From positions 1 through 46,854 of the forward strand of contig UWSI01000012.1 in the NCBI GenBank assembly GCA_900541895.1: a stretch of 46,854 nt of DNA. Reading direction: 5' to 3'. Positions 31,490-40,475 of this stretch are shown here, piece after piece (the first letter of the stretch is position 1; the number at the start of each line of letters is the position of its first letter). Origin of the DNA: an uncultured Actinomyces sp. GTDB lineage: Bacteria > Actinomycetota > Actinomycetes > Actinomycetales > Actinomycetaceae. A program made the translations under genes and the position numbers. The notes beneath the pieces are model-generated. The model was not told where the DNA came from. It searched no databases and saw nothing but the letters and a program-made list of their open reading frames with translations.

Positions 31490-33337
31490 TCAAGCCCAAT
31501 CGGGCAGAATACGCACGCCGCCCTTATCGGCAGACGCTGCAAGCATTCCGTAGACCTTCAAGGCATCAGAGACGTGACGCGAACGAGGCTTGGACGGCTT
31601 CCACGGGGTGGCGCCCATCTCCGCGCGGCGGCGCTCAAGTTCCTCGTCAGAAACGTTCACACGAAGCAGACGCTTGTTGACGTCGATCTCGATCTCATCA
31701 CCCGTGCGAACCAAGCCAATCGCACCGCCGGCAGCGGCTTCGGGAGAGATGTGACCGATGGAGATACCGGAGGTACCGCCAGAGAAACGGCCATCGGTGA
31801 TCAGTGCGCACTTCTTACCCAGACCCAGTCCCTTGAGGTACGAGGTCGGGTAGAGCATTTCCTGCATGCCCGGACCGCCCTTGGGGCCTTCGTAGGTGAT
31901 GACGACGACGTCGCCTTCCTGCACCTTCTTGCTCAGAATCGATTCAACGGCCTCTTCTTGAGACTCCACGACGAAAGCACGGCCAACGAAGTGGAAGAGC
32001 GACTCATCGATACCCGCGCTCTTAATGATCGCGCCCTTCTCGGCGATGTTGCCGTAAAGGACCGCAAGTCCACCGTCCTTTGTGTATGCGTGCTCAACAT
32101 CGCGGATGCAGCCGTTCTCGGAATCAGTTTCCAAGGACTCGAAAAGGTTTGCGGTCGAGAAAGCATGGGTCGTGCGCACGCCACCGGGCGCCGCAAGGTA
32201 ACGATGCTTGGCCTCGTCGCTCGCGCTGCCACTGCGGATATCCCACTGAGCAAGCCATTCTTCCAAGGAAGGAGCATGGACGGAGTGCACATCGCGCTGC
32301 AGCAAACCAGCGCGGTTGAGTTCACCCAGGAGTGCGGGAATGCCACCGGCGCGGTGGACGTGCTCGATGTGGTACTTCGTTGAGTTCGGGGCCACCTTGC
32401 ACAGGCAGGGAACGCGACGCGAAATCGCATCGATATCATCCAGGGTGAAGTCCACCCCGGCCTCGTGGGCGATCGCAAGAATGTGAAGAACGGTGTTGGT
32501 CGAGCCCCCCATCGCAACATCCAAGCTCATCGCGTTCTCAAAGGCATGCTTGGTGGCGATGGAACGAGGAAGAACCGAATCATCGTCATTGTCGTAGTAC
32601 GCACGGCACATATCAACAATGCGGTGGCCGGCTTCCAAGAAGAGCTTCTTGCGCTCAACCTGGGTGGCCAAGGTGGTGCCGTTTCCGGGAAGTGCCAGGC
32701 CAATGGCCTCGTTCAAGCAGTTCATGGAGTTTGCGGTGAACATGCCAGCGCAGGATCCACAGGTCGGGCAGGCGTTCGCTTCGACGCGCGCCAGCTCGGC
32801 ATCGGAGACCGAGTCATCGACAGCCATGACCATGGCGTCAATGAGGTCAAGACGGTGTTCAACAACGCCTTCAATCGAAGCACCGGATTCCATCGGGCCA
32901 CCCGAAACGAAGATCGTCGGGATGTTCAAACGCATGGCGGCGATGAGCATACCGGGGGTGATCTTGTCGCAGTTCGAGATACACACCAGCGCATCGGCGC
33001 GGTGAGCGTTGACCATGTACTCGACCGAATCTGCGATTACCTCACGTGAAGGCAGCGAGTAGAGCATGCCGTCGTGACCCATTGCGATGCCGTCGTCAAC
33101 AGCGATGGTGTTAAATTCCTTCGCAACGCCGCCTGCTTCGCGAATCGCTCCGGCAACCAAGTCGCCCATGTCCTTGAGGTGGACGTGGCCGGGAACGAAT
33201 TGGGTGTAGGAGTTGGCGATCGCGATAATCGGCTTGCCGAAATCCCCATCCGTCATTCCGGTCGCACGCCAGAGCGCACGCGCTCCGGCCATATTGCGTC
33301 CTTGAGTCGATGTTGCTGAGCGCAAAGGCTTACTCAT
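31490..33337 (-). CDS. ilvD: Dihydroxy-acid dehydratase
   Basis: 615 residues, ATG at 33335-33337 behind GGGGAG. Dehydrates 2,3-dihydroxy-isovalerate and -methylvalerate to the 2-keto acids of valine and isoleucine synthesis. Iron-sulfur ligands are in SNCDKITPGM and CPTCGSCAGMFTANSMNCL. The active-site region GRFSGGTSGISIGHISPEAA near the C-terminus is intact. The five-member Cys set suggests the E. coli-like cluster type. Other branched-chain genes in the window (ilvE, leuB, leuCD) are not contiguous with it. Confidence 0.97.
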   Translation of the reverse strand: MSKPLRSATSTQGRNMAGARALWRATGMTDGDFGKPIIAIANSYTQFVPGHVHLKDMGDLVAGAIREAGGVAKEFNTIAVDDGIAMGHDGMLYSLPSREVIADSVEYMVNAHRADALVCISNCDKITPGMLIAAMRLNIPTIFVSGGPMESGASIEGVVEHRLDLIDAMVMAVDDSVSDAELARVEANACPTCGSCAGMFTANSMNCLNEAIGLALPGNGTTLATQVERKKLFLEAGHRIVDMCRAYYDNDDDSVLPRSIATKHAFENAMSLDVAMGGSTNTVLHILAIAHEAGVDFTLDDIDAISRRVPCLCKVAPNSTKYHIEHVHRAGGIPALLGELNRAGLLQRDVHSVHAPSLEEWLAQWDIRSGSASDEAKHRYLAAPGGVRTTHAFSTANLFESLETDSENGCIRDVEHAYTKDGGLAVLYGNIAEKGAIIKSAGIDESLFHFVGRAFVVESQEEAVESILSKKVQEGDVVVITYEGPKGGPGMQEMLYPTSYLKGLGLGKKCALITDGRFSGGTSGISIGHISPEAAAGGAIGLVRTGDEIEIDVNKRLLRVNVSDEELERRRAEMGATPWKPSKPRSRHVSDALKVYGMLAASADKGGVRILPDWA

Positions 33338-33409
33338 GGATTTCTCCCCTATGACGAATTTGTAACGCCTTCAACCCTAGTTCGACCTCCGGGCAACGGC
33401 TCGCTAGGT

Positions 33410-34090
33410 TCACGAGATGGACGAGGCCTTGCGCACGTTTTCGCTAGAATGGCGTGCTTTTACTGCACTTTCACGGGGTCTGCGGACTGTCCACTTCCTG
33501 ACCATCCACACGACCAGAGCAATGCCGGCCAGACCAAAAACGATAAGTTGGTATCGCGAAATCCATTCTTCGACGATCGCCCAGTTCGCGCCCAGCGCAT
33601 ATCCGGCACCAATGAGAACGGAATTCCACAGGGCCGAGCCAATTGCCGTGTACAGGGTAAAGGGCAGAAGTTTCATTCGTTCAATACCGGCCGGAATGGA
33701 AATCAAGGAACGAACAACAGGAACGACACGTCCCAGAAGAACTGCCAGCGGGCCTCGGCGCACAAACCATGCTTCGGCGCGTTCGATATCAGCTTCCTTG
33801 ACGAAGGGAATCTTCGAGGCCAAGGAGTAGAAACGCGCACGCCCAAACCATGCACCCAGCGCATACAGTGCGAGCGCACCGACAACTGATCCGATCGTTG
33901 CCCACACAATTGCGCTCACCAATCCCATACTTCCCGAGGCAGCAGCAAAGCCCGCGGAAGGCAGAATCACTTCGCTCGGGATCGGTGGGAATAGGTTTTC
34001 TGCCGCGACGGCAATTCCAACTCCTGGGGCGCCAAGTGCACCCACAAGCGAAACAACGGCTTGGACAATAGGTTCAAGAAGATTACTCAT
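33410..34090 (-). CDS. DedA-family membrane protein
   Basis: 226 residues from the ATG at 34088-34090 (MSNLLEPIVQAVV); the TTG at 34111 is an alternative. DedA/VTT landmarks: ENLFPPIPSEVILPSAGF in the first re-entrant region, RAEAWFVRRGPLAVLLGR and VVPVVRSLISIPAGIERM, in the right order. Members are undecaprenyl-phosphate or phospholipid flippases linked to envelope recycling and membrane potential (family knowledge). Last gene of the manA side; ribosome site is weak. The C-terminal 25 residues are basic and Ser-rich. Confidence 0.92.
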   Translation of the reverse strand: MSNLLEPIVQAVVSLVGALGAPGVGIAVAAENLFPPIPSEVILPSAGFAAASGSMGLVSAIVWATIGSVVGALALYALGAWFGRARFYSLASKIPFVKEADIERAEAWFVRRGPLAVLLGRVVPVVRSLISIPAGIERMKLLPFTLYTAIGSALWNSVLIGAGYALGANWAIVEEWISRYQLIVFGLAGIALVVWMVRKWTVRRPRESAVKARHSSENVRKASSIS

Positions 34091-34158
34091 GCCTGTAGCA
34101 TCACGGCGCAAGGCATGGAAGAGTTTTGCTCACCCTTTGCGTGAGCTGTGAAAGCCAA

Positions 34159-35349
34159 TCACGGCGCGGAGCACTGAACCAGTTCGCCCTCGCCTGCAAT
34201 ACGCAGCTGATGTTCGGACGCGGAGATGAACACTGCCTCTCCGCGGCCCAGGGTGCACTCCCCGGCCTCGGTCGACAAACTCAAACGCCCACGCGTCACC
34301 ATGGCAATTCGAGGCCCCTCACCCGGAACTCGAAGATTGCTGAGGTCAGGGGTGCAGGTCGTCACGGTGAGTTCAAATTCCTGAGCGGGAGCCAAGAAAC
34401 GATCCGAATGCGGGCTGGGATGTTCGGGAGCCAGACGAATTGGAGGAAGCGCAGAGAACTCGGCAATTTCAACGAGTTGTGCACTGTCAACATGCTTGTG
34501 GGTCAGTCCCGCTCGAATGACGTTATCCGAGGCCGCCATAACCTCGATTCCTAGACCGCGCTGGTAGGCGTGGATCTGGCGCGGCGGAATATACGCAGCC
34601 TCACCTGCACGAAGCGAAACGGGATTCATCAGGAATGCCAAGATAATTCCAGAATCGCCACCGTGTGCTGCTTCCAACTCGCACACCAATTGATCGGCGC
34701 GAAGCGAGGGGGAATGACCCGATTCCAGACGCCTGCGGCAAGCATCAACGAATTCCTCAACCAGGGCTGGGGTGACGGGTGAGTCGATATCGAAAACCCA
34801 CGAGGCCAAGGAACGCAGGCCCCCGCGCACAGTTGAGAGCTTGAGTCGTCGGCGAAGAAGCTCAGCCAGCTCACCCTCGAGGCCTTCCAGAAGCCGGCGC
34901 GCCTTTCGAGGGACCCGGAAACCAATGAGGGCCTCGAAATCGGTCAGGGCGTAGAGCATTTCGGGCTTGTGGTTCATATCCCGATAGGAACGGTTGGGAG
35001 CGGTGCGCTCGATTCCCAGCACTTCCTCGCGTAGGTAGCCTTCTCGAGCGATTTCCTTTGTGGGATGAACCTGAAGAGAGAGCGTCTCATCGGGTGCGAT
35101 GACCTTCATCAGGAAGGGAAGATTTGTTCCAAAGGCGTAGAGGATTCCCGATCCCAGGGCCTTCTTCGGATCTTGTGCGATGAGGTCGCCCAGAGTTGAA
35201 CCGTCGTGGAGGAGGGTTGGACCATCTGGGTGATTACCGAACCAGAGTTCAGAAACAGGCCGAGGCCCTGGAGTTTCACCCAAGAATTCGGCGATTGCGC
35301 TCTGCGAGCCCCAATCGTCAAACTTGCGCCAGCCCTGAAGCTGCTGCAT
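34159..35349 (-). CDS. manA: Mannose-6-phosphate isomerase, class I
   Basis: 396 residues, ATG at 35347-35349 behind GGAGA. Interconverts mannose-6-phosphate and fructose-6-phosphate. Zinc-site motifs: LSLQVHPTKEIA, MNHKPEMLYALTDFEALIGF, and the signature AYIPPRQIHAYQRGLGIEVM followed by ASDNVIRAGLTHKHVD. Supplies mannose-6-phosphate for GDP-mannose and thus for mannosyl-lipids, which fits the GT4 enzyme elsewhere in the window (inference). Lies between the ABC exporter genes and DedA on the same strand. Confidence 0.95.
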   Translation of the reverse strand: MQQLQGWRKFDDWGSQSAIAEFLGETPGPRPVSELWFGNHPDGPTLLHDGSTLGDLIAQDPKKALGSGILYAFGTNLPFLMKVIAPDETLSLQVHPTKEIAREGYLREEVLGIERTAPNRSYRDMNHKPEMLYALTDFEALIGFRVPRKARRLLEGLEGELAELLRRRLKLSTVRGGLRSLASWVFDIDSPVTPALVEEFVDACRRRLESGHSPSLRADQLVCELEAAHGGDSGIILAFLMNPVSLRAGEAAYIPPRQIHAYQRGLGIEVMAASDNVIRAGLTHKHVDSAQLVEIAEFSALPPIRLAPEHPSPHSDRFLAPAQEFELTVTTCTPDLSNLRVPGEGPRIAMVTRGRLSLSTEAGECTLGRGEAVFISASEHQLRIAGEGELVQCSAP

Positions 35350-35395
35350 CCCGGTCTCCTCAACTTCTCTGTAACAGCGGCGTATCCGCGAGTTG

Positions 35396-35446
35396 TCACA
35401 GATGAACTATGGCGTTATCTCTTCACAAAACGCGTGATATCTGTGA
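35396..35446. promoter_or_regulatory. Inverted repeat in the ABC exporter / manA gap
   Basis: TCACAGAT (35396-35403) and ATCTGTGA (35439-35446) are perfect complements 35 bases apart, upstream of manA and reaching 5 bases from the exporter stop. It could be a manA operator or a weak transcript hairpin. No T run follows. Confidence 0.35.
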
Positions 35447-35451
35447 AAAGT

Positions 35452-37257
35452 TTAGCGTGCACCTTCTTCACGGTCCGCCAAAGCGCGCAGGGCGCCGCCG
35501 GATTCATAAAGTTCGTCCCAAGTTCCAACTTCAACAATGCGCCCCGAATCCATAACGATGATTTGATCAGCATCGTGAATAGTATCTAGGCGGTGTGCAA
35601 CAACAATCACGGTCTTATCGCTGGTGCGACGGCGAATCCCCGCCAGAACTCGAGCTTCGGTTTCGCGGTCAACCTGGGAGGTGGCCTCGTCCAGGATCAT
35701 GATGGGGGTTTCGCGCAAGAGCGCGCGGGCAAGGGCCAGGCGCTGGCGCTGTCCGCCGGAGATGCGCTCCCCCATTTCGCCGACCTTGGTGTCAATCCCT
35801 TCACTTTCCGCGGCGATCCATTCACTGAGGTCGACCGCATCCAGGGCCTCGCGGAGCTGGGAATCGGTAGCGTCAGGGCGCGCGAGCAGAAGGTTTGCGC
35901 GAATTGAGTCGTTAAAGACGTGTGCACGCTGCGGAGCCAAGGTGATGACAGAGCGAATGTGATCTTGAGTGTCCTCACGCAGGTCTACTCCCCCGATGCG
36001 GATCGAACCGGAGTCCGGATCCCACACGCGGGCAAGCAGCGCGGCAAGGGTTGACTTGCCCGAGCCCGACGCACCAACGATTGCGGTTGTTGAGCCGGCA
36101 GGAATAGTGACGCTCACGTCGTGAAGCACTTGGGGACGAAGGTGTTCGTATTCCTCCGCATCATCGTGAAGGCCTGAAGCTATAGCAACCTGCGGGTAGG
36201 TAAAGTCCACGCCCGTAATCTGAAGATCACCGTGTCCGTCGATGGAATGAGCGATTTGCGGATCAGGAACCAGTGCTTCGCGGTCTGTCACAGCGAAGAT
36301 CCGCGCTGCCGAGGCGTATGCCTGATCCAAATCCGCCGTCAGATCTTCGACAGCCAACACCGGCGCGAAAGAAGCAAGAGCAACACCCACAGACATGGTG
36401 ACCTGAGCAATGCTCAAAGCACCCGAACGAAGCGAAAAGACGGCAACAAGAAGCTGGGCAACAACTGCGAGGGGAAGCAGCGCTTGATTCAATCCTCGGC
36501 GAATAGCAATCCAGAAAGACGTCTTGTACTGAGCGTGGAAAATGTACTCTTCCAGCTCGTCAGCCATTTCGGTGATTCGGCGTTCTTGCGCTCCAAAAGC
36601 AATGACTTCGCGCACGCCCTGAACCGAGTCGGTGACGTGGTGCGAAAGCCTGCCACGTGTTGCGCGAAGCACTTGCGCAGCTTCGTCGGTGGTCTTACTA
36701 CCTAAGGTCGGAACGCAAAGCCCCACAAAGATCAGGAAAGGTGCGAGAACAAGAGCATTAAGCGGCGAGATTGCCACGCCCATCCACACAACAGTTCCAA
36801 TCGGGACAATCACAGCCGTTGCCAGAGGAACCAGAGTGTGAGCGAAGAAGACCTCAACACGATCGACGTCTTTCGTGACTCGCGACAGCAGGTCACCGGT
36901 ATCGGCGCCTTCCGTCATCGCCGGAGCTTGAGGCTCAAGAGAGTCAAAGAAATAGTTACGCAGGAGGGCCAAAGAACGGAAGGCCACATAGTGCCCCGCG
37001 TATTGCTCGAGATAGCGGAACAAGGCCTTGAGCAGGGACATAATCACCAGCGCCCAGACCACCCCTGACAGGGTGAGCGAAGCAGGATCCGAGGCATAGG
37101 AGCCCAATGCCCATGTTCCCACCGCAAAGAGTGCGATCCCCAAAACCAAAGCAACAATGCGTGCAAGCAGAGAGAAAACAAGCGGGAAAAGGACAGGACG
37201 AGCGACGCGAATGAGACGGCGCGAGAGGTCCATGCGCGTGAAGCTCTGGGGGTTCAT
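35452..37257 (-). CDS. ABC exporter permease/ATPase, CydC-like half
   Basis: 601 residues; ATG overlaps the stop of the upstream ABC gene (ATGA, 37254-37257). Six-helix type I exporter domain (about 1-310) fused to an ATPase. Walker A GASGSGKST, signature ISGGQRQRLALARAL, Walker B PIMILDEATSQ and the switch His in VVAHRLDTIH are all present. The membrane domain carries KALFRYLEQYAGHYVAFRSL and RVTKDVDRVEVFFAHTL, the pattern of CydC proteins. It should pair with the CydD-like product of the gene before it. No cydAB genes are in the window, so thiol export for cytochrome bd is only one option. Confidence 0.88.
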   Translation of the reverse strand: MNPQSFTRMDLSRRLIRVARPVLFPLVFSLLARIVALVLGIALFAVGTWALGSYASDPASLTLSGVVWALVIMSLLKALFRYLEQYAGHYVAFRSLALLRNYFFDSLEPQAPAMTEGADTGDLLSRVTKDVDRVEVFFAHTLVPLATAVIVPIGTVVWMGVAISPLNALVLAPFLIFVGLCVPTLGSKTTDEAAQVLRATRGRLSHHVTDSVQGVREVIAFGAQERRITEMADELEEYIFHAQYKTSFWIAIRRGLNQALLPLAVVAQLLVAVFSLRSGALSIAQVTMSVGVALASFAPVLAVEDLTADLDQAYASAARIFAVTDREALVPDPQIAHSIDGHGDLQITGVDFTYPQVAIASGLHDDAEEYEHLRPQVLHDVSVTIPAGSTTAIVGASGSGKSTLAALLARVWDPDSGSIRIGGVDLREDTQDHIRSVITLAPQRAHVFNDSIRANLLLARPDATDSQLREALDAVDLSEWIAAESEGIDTKVGEMGERISGGQRQRLALARALLRETPIMILDEATSQVDRETEARVLAGIRRRTSDKTVIVVAHRLDTIHDADQIIVMDSGRIVEVGTWDELYESGGALRALADREEGAR

Positions 37258-38921
37258 CGAAGTTCCCCTTCCTTCAGTTCAACTTGGCGGTCTGCATGGG
37301 CGATCGTTGCTCCTCGGTGAGAAATCGTGATGGTCGTACGCCCGCGAGCGATGGTATCGATAGCGTTGAGAATCTGTCTTTCACTTTCCAGATCGACATG
37401 CGCAGTGGGTTCATCGAGCAAAAGGATTGGGGCGTCTTTGACAAACGCCCTAGCAAGTGCGACGCGCTGCGCTTCACCTCCTGAGAGGGCCAGCCCTTTA
37501 TCACCAACGCGGGTATCCAAGCCCTCGGGAAGTCGCGACAGAAGATCGTCGAGGCCGACGATGCGCAGTGCTGTGAGGATCTCTTCGTCACTGGCTGCGG
37601 GGTTGGCGATCAGGATGTTCGCACGCAAAGTGTCAGAGAAAAGGTAGGTGGTTTGTTCGACGACAGCGATTTGCGAGCGAAGCCATTGTAGGGGTACCTG
37701 GGAGATGTCAACGCCATTAATGCAGATGGATCCCTTATTGGGGCGATGGTTCGCCTGGATCAGGCTTGAGAGCGTTGACTTTCCGGCGCCCGAGGTACCG
37801 GTGATTACAATGTGCTCACCGGGGGCGAGGCGAAGTGTAGCTCCGCGCAGGATCGGGGTGTCGGCCTCGTAAGCGAAAGAAACGCCGTCAATGCTCACTT
37901 CCCCGGGTGCGGGAAGGACTGCGGGCGCACAAGCACCACCTTCTGCCGGGTCGACGACCTCAGGAGTTTCGCTGGTGAAGCGCTTAATTTCGCGGGTTGC
38001 AGCGATACCGCCCATGCCGATGTAGAAGAACTGGCCGATTCGATCCAGAGGGTCGAGCATGATCGAGGAGAGCAGAACAAGGGTGATGGCTTGGCCGACG
38101 CTGAACCAACCGTCACTCAGACGCCAGTAGGCAAGTGCGGTCGCACCGGTGATCATTCCCAGTGAGAAGACACCATCGACAACCAGCAGGACCATCTGGT
38201 TTCCGGCAAGGTAGCGCATGACTTTGCGGCGAACATTCTCCGCCGCCTGTGCAAGGGTGCGGCCCACACGCTTCCCTGCGCCGATGTAGGACAGCGTTGA
38301 AAGTCCTTGGATCGCGTCAAGTTCTTGGGCGGCAAGAGCGCGCGAGGCCCTGCGATAGCGGGTGGACACCGAACGGAATGCCTTTTGGAAAGCTCCAACG
38401 GTAAGGGGCACAACGGGGATGGAAATTGCCAGGACCGCTGCAGAAACCCAGTCGAAAGCACATACGACTGCAACAACCATGATCGGCGTGATCAGCGAGG
38501 CCAGCATGGGTGCGATGAAAGTACCGCGATAATTCGAGCTGCGCTCAACACCATCGGTTGCGGTATTGACGATGCGACCCGAGCGTTCTTTTGTCCGCTC
38601 ACTGACTCCGAGGCGGAAAACTTGGGCAACCATGGCGTGGCGAATACGAGGTTCTTCTGCGCGCAGGCGTGTACCGCTCGAGAAGGAAGCGCTAAAAGCC
38701 ATCATTCCTGCTGCTAAGGCAAAGAGTGAAAGGTATCCCAGTGACAGAAAAGTGACATTACCACTGATCAGGGAGTCAATAACCGAACCGAGCTCGATGT
38801 AGAAAATGATCAGGAACATCGCAGGCAGCAGATTCTTGATGATCTCAATGACGTTCGATATCCGCTGTTTGGGATAAGGCTGCGGTAGTGCGCTTGGCGA
38901 GGCGTTGAGCTCGGGTCCCAT
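37254..38921 (-). CDS. ABC exporter permease/ATPase, CydD-like half
   Basis: 555 residues, ATG at 38919-38921 behind GAGGAG. Type I exporter membrane domain (about 20-310) plus ATPase. Walker A GTSGAGKST, signature LSGGEAQRVALARAF, Walker B PILLLDEPTAH and switch ISHRGATIAH. VVPLTVGAFQKAFRSVSTRY then LAAQELDAIQGLSTLSY matches the CydD core. Coupled by a 4-base overlap to the CydC-like partner, giving a heterodimer. Alternatives are siderophore or drug transport: the upstream region has a cluster of short dyads and a DtxR-like element. Substrate not determined. Confidence 0.88.
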   Translation of the reverse strand: MGPELNASPSALPQPYPKQRISNVIEIIKNLLPAMFLIIFYIELGSVIDSLISGNVTFLSLGYLSLFALAAGMMAFSASFSSGTRLRAEEPRIRHAMVAQVFRLGVSERTKERSGRIVNTATDGVERSSNYRGTFIAPMLASLITPIMVVAVVCAFDWVSAAVLAISIPVVPLTVGAFQKAFRSVSTRYRRASRALAAQELDAIQGLSTLSYIGAGKRVGRTLAQAAENVRRKVMRYLAGNQMVLLVVDGVFSLGMITGATALAYWRLSDGWFSVGQAITLVLLSSIMLDPLDRIGQFFYIGMGGIAATREIKRFTSETPEVVDPAEGGACAPAVLPAPGEVSIDGVSFAYEADTPILRGATLRLAPGEHIVITGTSGAGKSTLSSLIQANHRPNKGSICINGVDISQVPLQWLRSQIAVVEQTTYLFSDTLRANILIANPAASDEEILTALRIVGLDDLLSRLPEGLDTRVGDKGLALSGGEAQRVALARAFVKDAPILLLDEPTAHVDLESERQILNAIDTIARGRTTITISHRGATIAHADRQVELKEGELR

Positions 38922-38942
38922 CGATTCGCTCTCCTCATTCGG

Positions 38943-39013
38943 CTATATGACGTCATTTCATTATGACGCTACTTAGGACTACCTTAGCTTCTTAATGACA
39001 GAAAGTCATATAG
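38943..39013. promoter_or_regulatory. Dyad-rich promoter region of the CydDC-like operon
   Basis: Within 71 bases lie ATGACGTCAT (38947-38956, perfect palindrome), another ATGAC (38963-38967), and ATGAC-AGAAA-GTCAT (38995-39009, perfect dyad). CTATATGAC at the left end (38943-38951) is the reverse complement of GTCATATAG at the right end (39005-39013). Between them is TTAGGACTACCTTAG (38973-38987), loosely like a DtxR/IdeR iron box. The ATGAC/GTCAT recurrence suggests a cooperative regulator at this promoter. No regulator gene is adjacent. Confidence 0.5.
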
Positions 39014-39037
39014 AAGGGAAAGCTACATAGCGAAGAC

Positions 39038-39077
39038 GTGTGAGGGGCGTTCGGATCACTCCGAACGCCCCTCACAC
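39038..39077 (-). terminator. Very stable hairpin after ilvE
   Basis: An 18-bp perfect inverted repeat (39038-39055 with 39060-39077; arms start GTGTGAGGGGCG) around a 4-base loop, about 80 bases past the ilvE stop. Almost no T run follows in either direction. It probably ends or protects the ilvE transcript. Confidence 0.7.
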
Positions 39078-39155
39078 TAAAGTTTTACGATGCAAAACCG
39101 CGGATTCACCCATGCTCAGCAGCGCGGGAAGGTGGCCACGGCCTCGGCAATCGGG

Positions 39156-40307
39156 TCAGGCCAGACGGTACATCCAGCCGAAGGGATCTTCTGCGCGGCC
39201 CATCTGGATGTCCGTGATGTCCTTCCAGATCTGGTGGGTGACGGGACCCGCGGGAAGCTCGACGTCGAAATCATCCGAGGCAAGGCGCGCAATCGGGGTC
39301 ACGACAGCGGCGGTACCACAGGCAAAGATCTCAGCGACCGAACCGTTCTTAATGCCCTCAACCAAGTCGGCAAGAGCGATAGATTCCTCGGTTACCGGCA
39401 CACCACGCGAACGCAGGAGGCGGCAAATCGCGCTACGGGTGCCACCCTCGAGGATCACGCCGGTGAGCTTGGGGGTACGCACGCTCCCATCGGCCATGAC
39501 GACGAACATATTCATACCGCCGAGCTCTTCGAGGTACTTGTGCTCGTAGGTATCCAGGTAGCAGACCTGCTTGAAACCGCGCTCAGCGGCCAAGTTCTGC
39601 GGGAGCAGCGAAGCCGCGTAGTTACCACCAGCCTTTGCCGAACCGGTTCCACCGGGGCCGGCACGGTGATAGTGCTTCTCAACCCAGATGGAGACGCCGG
39701 TCTGAGTGCCCGACTTGAAGTAGGGGCCAACCGGGGAACCGATGACGTAGAAATCAACCTGGTGAGCGGAGCGCACGCCGAGGAAGGGCTCGGAGGCGAA
39801 AGTGAAGGGACGCAGGTAGAGAGAGGATCCTTCAGCACCCGGAACCCACTTTTCGTCCGCACGCACGTAGTTCACCAGCGCGCCCACGAAGTCCTCGCGA
39901 TCCATCTGTGGCATAGCCAGACGCCAATTCGAGTGGTTCATGCGCGCGGCATTGAAGCCGGGACGGAAGGTCCAAATGCTGCCGTCGGAGTGACGGTAGG
40001 CCTTGATGCCTTCGAAAGCAGACTGGCCGTAGTGAAGGACAGCGGCCGCGGGAGACAGGTCAAGGGGACCGAAGGGAATGACCTCACGCTGGCCCCATCC
40101 GGTTTCGGGCGTCCAACGCATGTGTGCCATGTGGTCGGTAAAAACTGTTCCGAAGTTCAGTTCCTCCATAGCCTTTTCGTAATCCGCCTGCGGAGTCGGA
40201 TTCGGGTTCTGGGTCAGCGGGAAACGACCAGCCAGTTCATCTGCCGAAGGCAGAGGCTCCTCCCCCAATCGCTCCAATTCGGTGGGAGTGTGCTGCGTTT
40301 CTGTCAT
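39156..40307 (-). CDS. ilvE: Branched-chain amino acid aminotransferase
   Basis: 383 residues, ATG at 40305-40307 behind GAGGAG. Final transamination in leucine, isoleucine and valine synthesis. Fold-type IV PLP enzyme: VLHYGQSAFEGIKAYRHSDG, the PLP lysine in GTGSAKAGGNYAASLLPQ, LEELGGMNMFVV, and the cofactor-phosphate region EIFACGTAAVVTPI. Length and order match actinobacterial IlvE. leuB precedes it on the same strand with 168 bases between, a GC-rich stretch with two CGGTGCCGG direct repeats and no clear terminator, so they may or may not share a transcript. Confidence 0.97.
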   Translation of the reverse strand: MTETQHTPTELERLGEEPLPSADELAGRFPLTQNPNPTPQADYEKAMEELNFGTVFTDHMAHMRWTPETGWGQREVIPFGPLDLSPAAAVLHYGQSAFEGIKAYRHSDGSIWTFRPGFNAARMNHSNWRLAMPQMDREDFVGALVNYVRADEKWVPGAEGSSLYLRPFTFASEPFLGVRSAHQVDFYVIGSPVGPYFKSGTQTGVSIWVEKHYHRAGPGGTGSAKAGGNYAASLLPQNLAAERGFKQVCYLDTYEHKYLEELGGMNMFVVMADGSVRTPKLTGVILEGGTRSAICRLLRSRGVPVTEESIALADLVEGIKNGSVAEIFACGTAAVVTPIARLASDDFDVELPAGPVTHQIWKDITDIQMGRAEDPFGWMYRLA

Positions 40308-40475
40308 CGTATCCTCCTCAAAAGCTGAAGTACATTCAGAATATTCCCCTTGCGGGGGTCAGGCATTAGGTGGTCCGCCATCTGACCAGTTGGGGTGGGG
40401 TGCGCGGTGCCGGGGCGGCGTGCTCGGTGCCGGTGGGGTGGGCCTTTCGCACCCACTCCCCCGGCCATGGCCTCG

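Noticed and set aside
31574..32383. 269-codon plus-strand frame opposite ilvD
   Set aside because: Antisense to the conserved dehydratase with no independent features.
39090..40328. 412-codon plus-strand open frame opposite ilvE
   Set aside because: Fully antisense to ilvE with its conserved motifs; no family features of its own.
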